A stretch of DNA of 64,000 bases. Source: Streptomyces thermodiastaticus. Its GTDB lineage: Bacteria > Actinomycetota > Actinomycetes > Streptomycetales > Streptomycetaceae. The stretch spans positions 310,001-374,000 of the forward strand of contig NZ_BNBV01000001.1 in the NCBI RefSeq assembly GCF_014656135.1. The letters run 5' to 3'. The position numbers were made by a program, and so were the translations under genes. Position 1 is the first letter of the stretch. Each line of letters starts with the position of its first letter. This document shows positions 61,485-64,000 of the stretch, piece after piece. The notes under the pieces are model-generated. The model saw only the letters and a list, made by a program, of their open reading frames with translations. It made no database searches and was not told the origin of the DNA.

Positions 61485-61672
61485 CCGAGTCCTGCCGCCG
61501 CCCGGACGACCGGTCGACGCAGTGGATCGGCAGGAGTGGAGGACCCGAGCACGACGGGTCGCCGGAACGGTCACGCCATGACCGGGCCGGGCGGACCCTT
61601 GGGGTGAAGCCGCACACCGCGGCCGGGCTACTTCGCCAGCCCGAATCCGACAGGTCATCCTTCACAGGCGGC
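61485..61672 (+). ncRNA. c-di-AMP riboswitch (ydaO/yuaA type)
   Basis: The leader of the NlpC/P60 gene holds conserved ydaO elements: GGAGGACCC (61538-61546), CTTGGGGTGAAGCCGC (61598-61613), GGCTACTTCGCCAGCC (61626-61641) and CGAATCCGACAGGTCATCC (61642-61660), ending AGGCGG. This class is common upstream of cell-wall hydrolase genes in actinobacteria, where c-di-AMP turns expression off. The 5' boundary is approximate; the 3' end is 17 bases before the start codon. Confidence 0.82.
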
Positions 61673-61688
61673 TGACGAAGGGTTGCGC

Positions 61689-62162
61689 ATGACTGCGCTC
61701 AATCGTGTCCCGTCCTTTGTAGCCCGTGCAGGTACGGCCTCGGCCCTCACCCTCGCCGCCGTGGGCAGCTCGATCGCGATCCCCGGAGCGGCACCCGAGG
61801 CCTCGGCAGCGACTCTGGCGACGAAAGCCCTGAAGATCGCGGCGTCCAAGAAGGGCTCCCCCTACCAGTGGGGAGCGACGGGCCCGCGGAGATTCGACTG
61901 CTCCGGGCTCACCCTGTACTCCTTCAAGAAGGCGGGCAAGAAGCTGCCCCGCACCGCCGCACAGCAGTACAACAAGACCCGCCACATCTCCGCGCGCAGC
62001 CGCCGCGCCGGCGACCTGGTGTTCTTCCACCGGGGCTCGTACGTCTACCACGTCGGCATCTACGCGGGCCACGGCAAGATCTGGCACGCGCCGCGCACCG
62101 GAGCCGTGGTGCGGCTGGAGAAGATCTGGACCAAGAACGTCTGGTACGGCAGGGTCAGGTGA
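61689..62162 (+). CDS. Secreted NlpC/P60 peptidoglycan hydrolase
   Basis: A 157-residue exported endopeptidase that should cut stem peptides of peptidoglycan. The ATG at 61689 (after GAAGGG) gives a signal peptide ending EASAA at about residue 41. The mature protein is a single NlpC/P60 domain with C71 (FDCSGLT), H121 (YHVGIYAG) and H133 (IWHAP). There is no extra cell-wall binding domain. Expression is probably controlled by the c-di-AMP riboswitch directly upstream. Confidence 0.92.
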   Translation: MTALNRVPSFVARAGTASALTLAAVGSSIAIPGAAPEASAATLATKALKIAASKKGSPYQWGATGPRRFDCSGLTLYSFKKAGKKLPRTAAQQYNKTRHISARSRRAGDLVFFHRGSYVYHVGIYAGHGKIWHAPRTGAVVRLEKIWTKNVWYGRVR

Positions 62163-62178
62163 CCGGGCCGGGTACCCG

Positions 62179-62670
62179 TCACCGCACCCGGCGCGCACCC
62201 CGTCCCGCGGGCCGCCCGGCTTCCGCCCGGGCCGTGTCCGCGGGGCGGTCGGGCAGGGTCCAGGGGAGTTCGACGCTGACCGTCTTGCCGCCCTCCCGGA
62301 CGGGCCGCACGGTCATACGGCCGCCGCGCTCGGCGGTCAGCCACCGGATGATCACCAGACCCCGGCCGTTGTCCTGCTGGACAGCGGCCGGCAGTCGTCT
62401 GGGCAGGCGCGGATGGCTGTCGGTGACGCCGATGCGCAGCCGTTCGTCGCGATCGAGAACGATGTCCACCGTGAAGGTGGGGGACTGCCCGAAGGTGTGC
62501 TGGACGGCGTTGGTGGCGAGTTCGGAGACGATGAGCCGCACGGTGTCGGCGATGTCCGAGTCCGACGGCAGACCCCACTCCGCGAGAATGCCCACCGCAT
62601 ATGCGCGGGCAGCGGACACCGAGGCGGGATCGCTCGGCAGAGTGACGGATGCTTCCCAATGGTCTGCCAT
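62179..62670 (-). CDS. RsbW-like ATP-binding regulatory protein (anti-sigma kinase type)
   Basis: A 163-residue HATPase_c_2 protein. The N box is VSELATNAVQH and the G1-type motif is DNGRGLVIIRWL. Streptomyces have many such proteins; some are anti-sigma serine kinases, others lie next to XRE/DUF397 pairs, as here. It is divergent from the XRE gene across a 256-base gap. The C-terminal 35 residues are Arg/Ala-rich and probably disordered. Confidence 0.87.
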   Translation of the reverse strand: MADHWEASVTLPSDPASVSAARAYAVGILAEWGLPSDSDIADTVRLIVSELATNAVQHTFGQSPTFTVDIVLDRDERLRIGVTDSHPRLPRRLPAAVQQDNGRGLVIIRWLTAERGGRMTVRPVREGGKTVSVELPWTLPDRPADTARAEAGRPAGRGARRVR

Positions 62671-62794
62671 GGCGACGTCGTCCCTTTCCCACGGGGCCGC
62701 GTTCCGGCAAAAGCGGAGGTGCGCGTGCGGTCCCGGACCGGTGCTTGCCCGTCAGACTGCCATCACCGGGACGGTCACGGGTGGCGATCCACCA

Positions 62795-62810
62795 AGATAT
62801 GCATATATCT
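62795..62810. promoter_or_regulatory. AT-rich near-palindrome in the HATPase/XRE divergent promoter
   Basis: AGATATGCATATATCT contains the perfect palindrome ATATGCATAT (62797-62806), in the most AT-rich patch of this gap, between the two divergent genes. The XRE regulator is the obvious candidate binder. Confidence 0.4.
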
Positions 62811-62926
62811 GTCGCTCGAAGCGGTGAACTCTGCTACGGAAGAACGTATTTGACACCGGCCTGTGCAGCGGGCCATTGCCGCCGTCCCGATCCGCGGCGG
62901 ACATTCCGAGAAGGCAAGGAGTTGCG

Positions 62927-63787
62927 ATGCATCACGGTCCTGAGGTGCGCCGGCGCAAGCTGGGCGCGGAACTGCGCGCCCTGCGCACGGCAGCGGGTCT
63001 CACCAGCGGCGAGGCGGCCCGCAGGGTGGGCTGGCACCAGTCCAAGGTGAGCCGGATCGAGACCGGCACCAGCGGAGTGAAACCGGCCGACGTCCGGTTA
63101 CTGCTCGACGCTTACGAGGTCGAGGACGCCCAACTGCGCGCATTGCTGCTGGCGTTGGCGGGCTCCGGTGACGCCGACGACCGTCACCCCTGGTGGCACG
63201 CCTACCGCGGGGTGCTGCCGCCGACCTACCGGGACTTCATCAGCCTGGAGTCCCAGGCCACCGGCATGCGCACCCTGGAGACCTCGGTCGTACCCGGGCT
63301 GCTGCAGACCCCCGAGTACGCCCGTGCGGTGACCCGGGCGGCCGTGGACGGGGTCGACGAGAAGCGGCTGGACACGCTGGTCCAAGTGCGGCTGACCCGG
63401 CAGGGCGTTCTGCGGGGCGACCCTCCGCTGCAGCTGAGCGCGGTGCTGGACGAGGCGGTGCTGCGCCGTCAGGTCGGCGGCCCGGAGGTGATGGCACGCC
63501 AGCTGGACCGCCTGATGGAGGCGGCCCGGCTTCCTCAAGTGACACTTCAGGTACTGCCCTTTTCCGCCGGTGCTCATATCGGCGTCACAGGCCCTTTCGT
63601 AATCTTCTCCTTTTCGAACACATCTGATCTCGACGTGGTAGTTCTCGACCATTTGACGAGTAGCCTCCATCTGGAGCGGAAAGAAGACCTGCAGGCCTAC
63701 TCGGAGGCCTTCGACACCCTTCGGCTCCACGCGATGCCGGCCGAGGACTCGTCGGAATACATCGCCGAGATACGCCAGGACTGGTGA
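62927..63787 (+). CDS. XRE-family regulator with DUF5753 domain
   Basis: A 286-residue WhiJ-like DNA-binding protein. Residues about 10-70 are the HTH (LGAELRALRTAAGLTSGEAARRVGWHQSKVSRIETG) and the rest is DUF5753 (YRDFISLESQATGMRTLETSVVPGLLQTPEYARA, then VTLQVLPFSAGAHIGVTGPFVIFSF). A GCAAGGAG site precedes the ATG. It is followed 29 bases later by a DUF397 gene, its usual partner; together they often control development or secondary metabolism. Confidence 0.92.
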   Translation: MHHGPEVRRRKLGAELRALRTAAGLTSGEAARRVGWHQSKVSRIETGTSGVKPADVRLLLDAYEVEDAQLRALLLALAGSGDADDRHPWWHAYRGVLPPTYRDFISLESQATGMRTLETSVVPGLLQTPEYARAVTRAAVDGVDEKRLDTLVQVRLTRQGVLRGDPPLQLSAVLDEAVLRRQVGGPEVMARQLDRLMEAARLPQVTLQVLPFSAGAHIGVTGPFVIFSFSNTSDLDVVVLDHLTSSLHLERKEDLQAYSEAFDTLRLHAMPAEDSSEYIAEIRQDW

Positions 63788-63816
63788 TACGGCGAGCGAC
63801 CGCGTAAGGAGGCACC

Positions 63817-64000
63817 ATGTCTGCTCTGCCGCGGAACGTACGCTCCAGCAACGCACTGCACGGCGTGCGGTGGCTGCGCAGCAGCTACAGCACGGGCGCC
63901 AACAACTGCGTCGAGACGGCCCGGCCGGCCTCGGGGCCCTGCGCCGGGCTGCTCGCCGTCCGCGACTCGAAGGATCCCGCCGGGCCCGCGCTGCTGTTCT
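63817..64000 (+). CDS. DUF397 protein, cut by the window end
   Basis: Starts ATG at 63817 behind AAGGAGG and runs off the window after 61 codons. The sequence VRWLRSSYSTGANNCVETA and LLAVRDSKDPAGPALLF is the standard DUF397 core, normally 60-90 residues, so only the end is missing. DUF397 proteins pair with XRE/DUF5753 regulators, as here, and are thought to modulate them. Confidence 0.92.
   Translation, partial: MSALPRNVRSSNALHGVRWLRSSYSTGANNCVETARPASGPCAGLLAVRDSKDPAGPALLF

Overview
The window is 64 kb of very GC-rich chromosome (third codon positions almost always G or C, frequent GTG and some TTG starts, purine-rich Shine-Dalgarno sites, leaderless promoters). The gene content (388-residue xylose isomerase, RppA-type type III polyketide synthase with its P450 and cupin, XRE/DUF397 pairs, ANTAR protein, DUF6153, c-di-AMP riboswitch before an NlpC/P60 gene) points to Streptomyces. 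From memory, the order lig - gabD - rppA - P450 - cupin - def - murT/gatD - pfkA resembles the SCO1200-SCO1220 neighbourhood of S. coelicolor; this was not tested. No rRNA, tRNA, CRISPR array, insertion sequence or phage was seen.

Layout. 1-8 kb: end of a DUF3516 helicase, tesB, a DUF6397-like gene, roadblock protein, PPOX oxidoreductase, methyltransferase, a secreted alpha/beta hydrolase. 7.6-11.7 kb: divergent xylA / xylB-xylR xylose module with a candidate ROK operator. 12.2-14.6 kb: two exported cell-envelope enzymes. 15.1-18.4 kb: tightly overlapping operon of a quinone reductase-like enzyme and two acyl-CoA dehydrogenases that look like a heteromeric pair. 18.8-22.5 kb: ATP-dependent DNA ligase coupled to a NUDIX gene, then a semialdehyde dehydrogenase. 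23.1-26.1 kb: tetrahydroxynaphthalene/flaviolin cluster (RppA, P450, cupin) closed by a strong terminator. 26.7-28.7 kb: acyl-CoA dehydrogenase with a divergent TetR gene. 28.8-34.3 kb: peptide deformylase, MurT/GatD for lipid II amidation, 6-phosphofructokinase, CtaG-like protein.

34.3-38.5 kb: a LytTR response regulator, DUF485-like protein, acetate-type sodium:solute symporter and a soluble-sensor LytS-type kinase, all on the minus strand. 38.5-41.2 kb: AsnC regulator, a guanidino-modifying enzyme and ornithine aminotransferase; the enzyme's motifs fit an arginine dihydrolase better than the usual dimethylargininase label. 41.4-43.8 kb: copper-type DUF305/DUF6153 pair and a DedA protein. 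43.9-50.1 kb: the most striking locus, a divergent 5-oxoproline island: DUF969-DUF979-Pcp-DUF2891 on the minus strand and pxpABC on the plus strand, with the same 11-bp TNGTTGAACNA palindrome lying inside the 18-bp spacer of both promoters. DUF2891 (function unknown) is start/stop coupled to Pcp and becomes a candidate new member of 5-oxoproline metabolism.

50.2-57.2 kb: a sugar ABC transporter and a Tat-exported PL26-like exo-rhamnogalacturonan lyase read divergently from a promoter region full of LacI-type palindromes. 57.2-60.5 kb: secreted tripeptidyl aminopeptidase flanked by gene remnants (an SDR tail; the N-terminus of a peptide-binding lipoprotein that still has twin IclR-like operators). 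60.5-64 kb: ANTAR protein, c-di-AMP riboswitch with an NlpC/P60 hydrolase, and a HATPase / XRE-DUF5753 / DUF397 regulatory module running off the window end.
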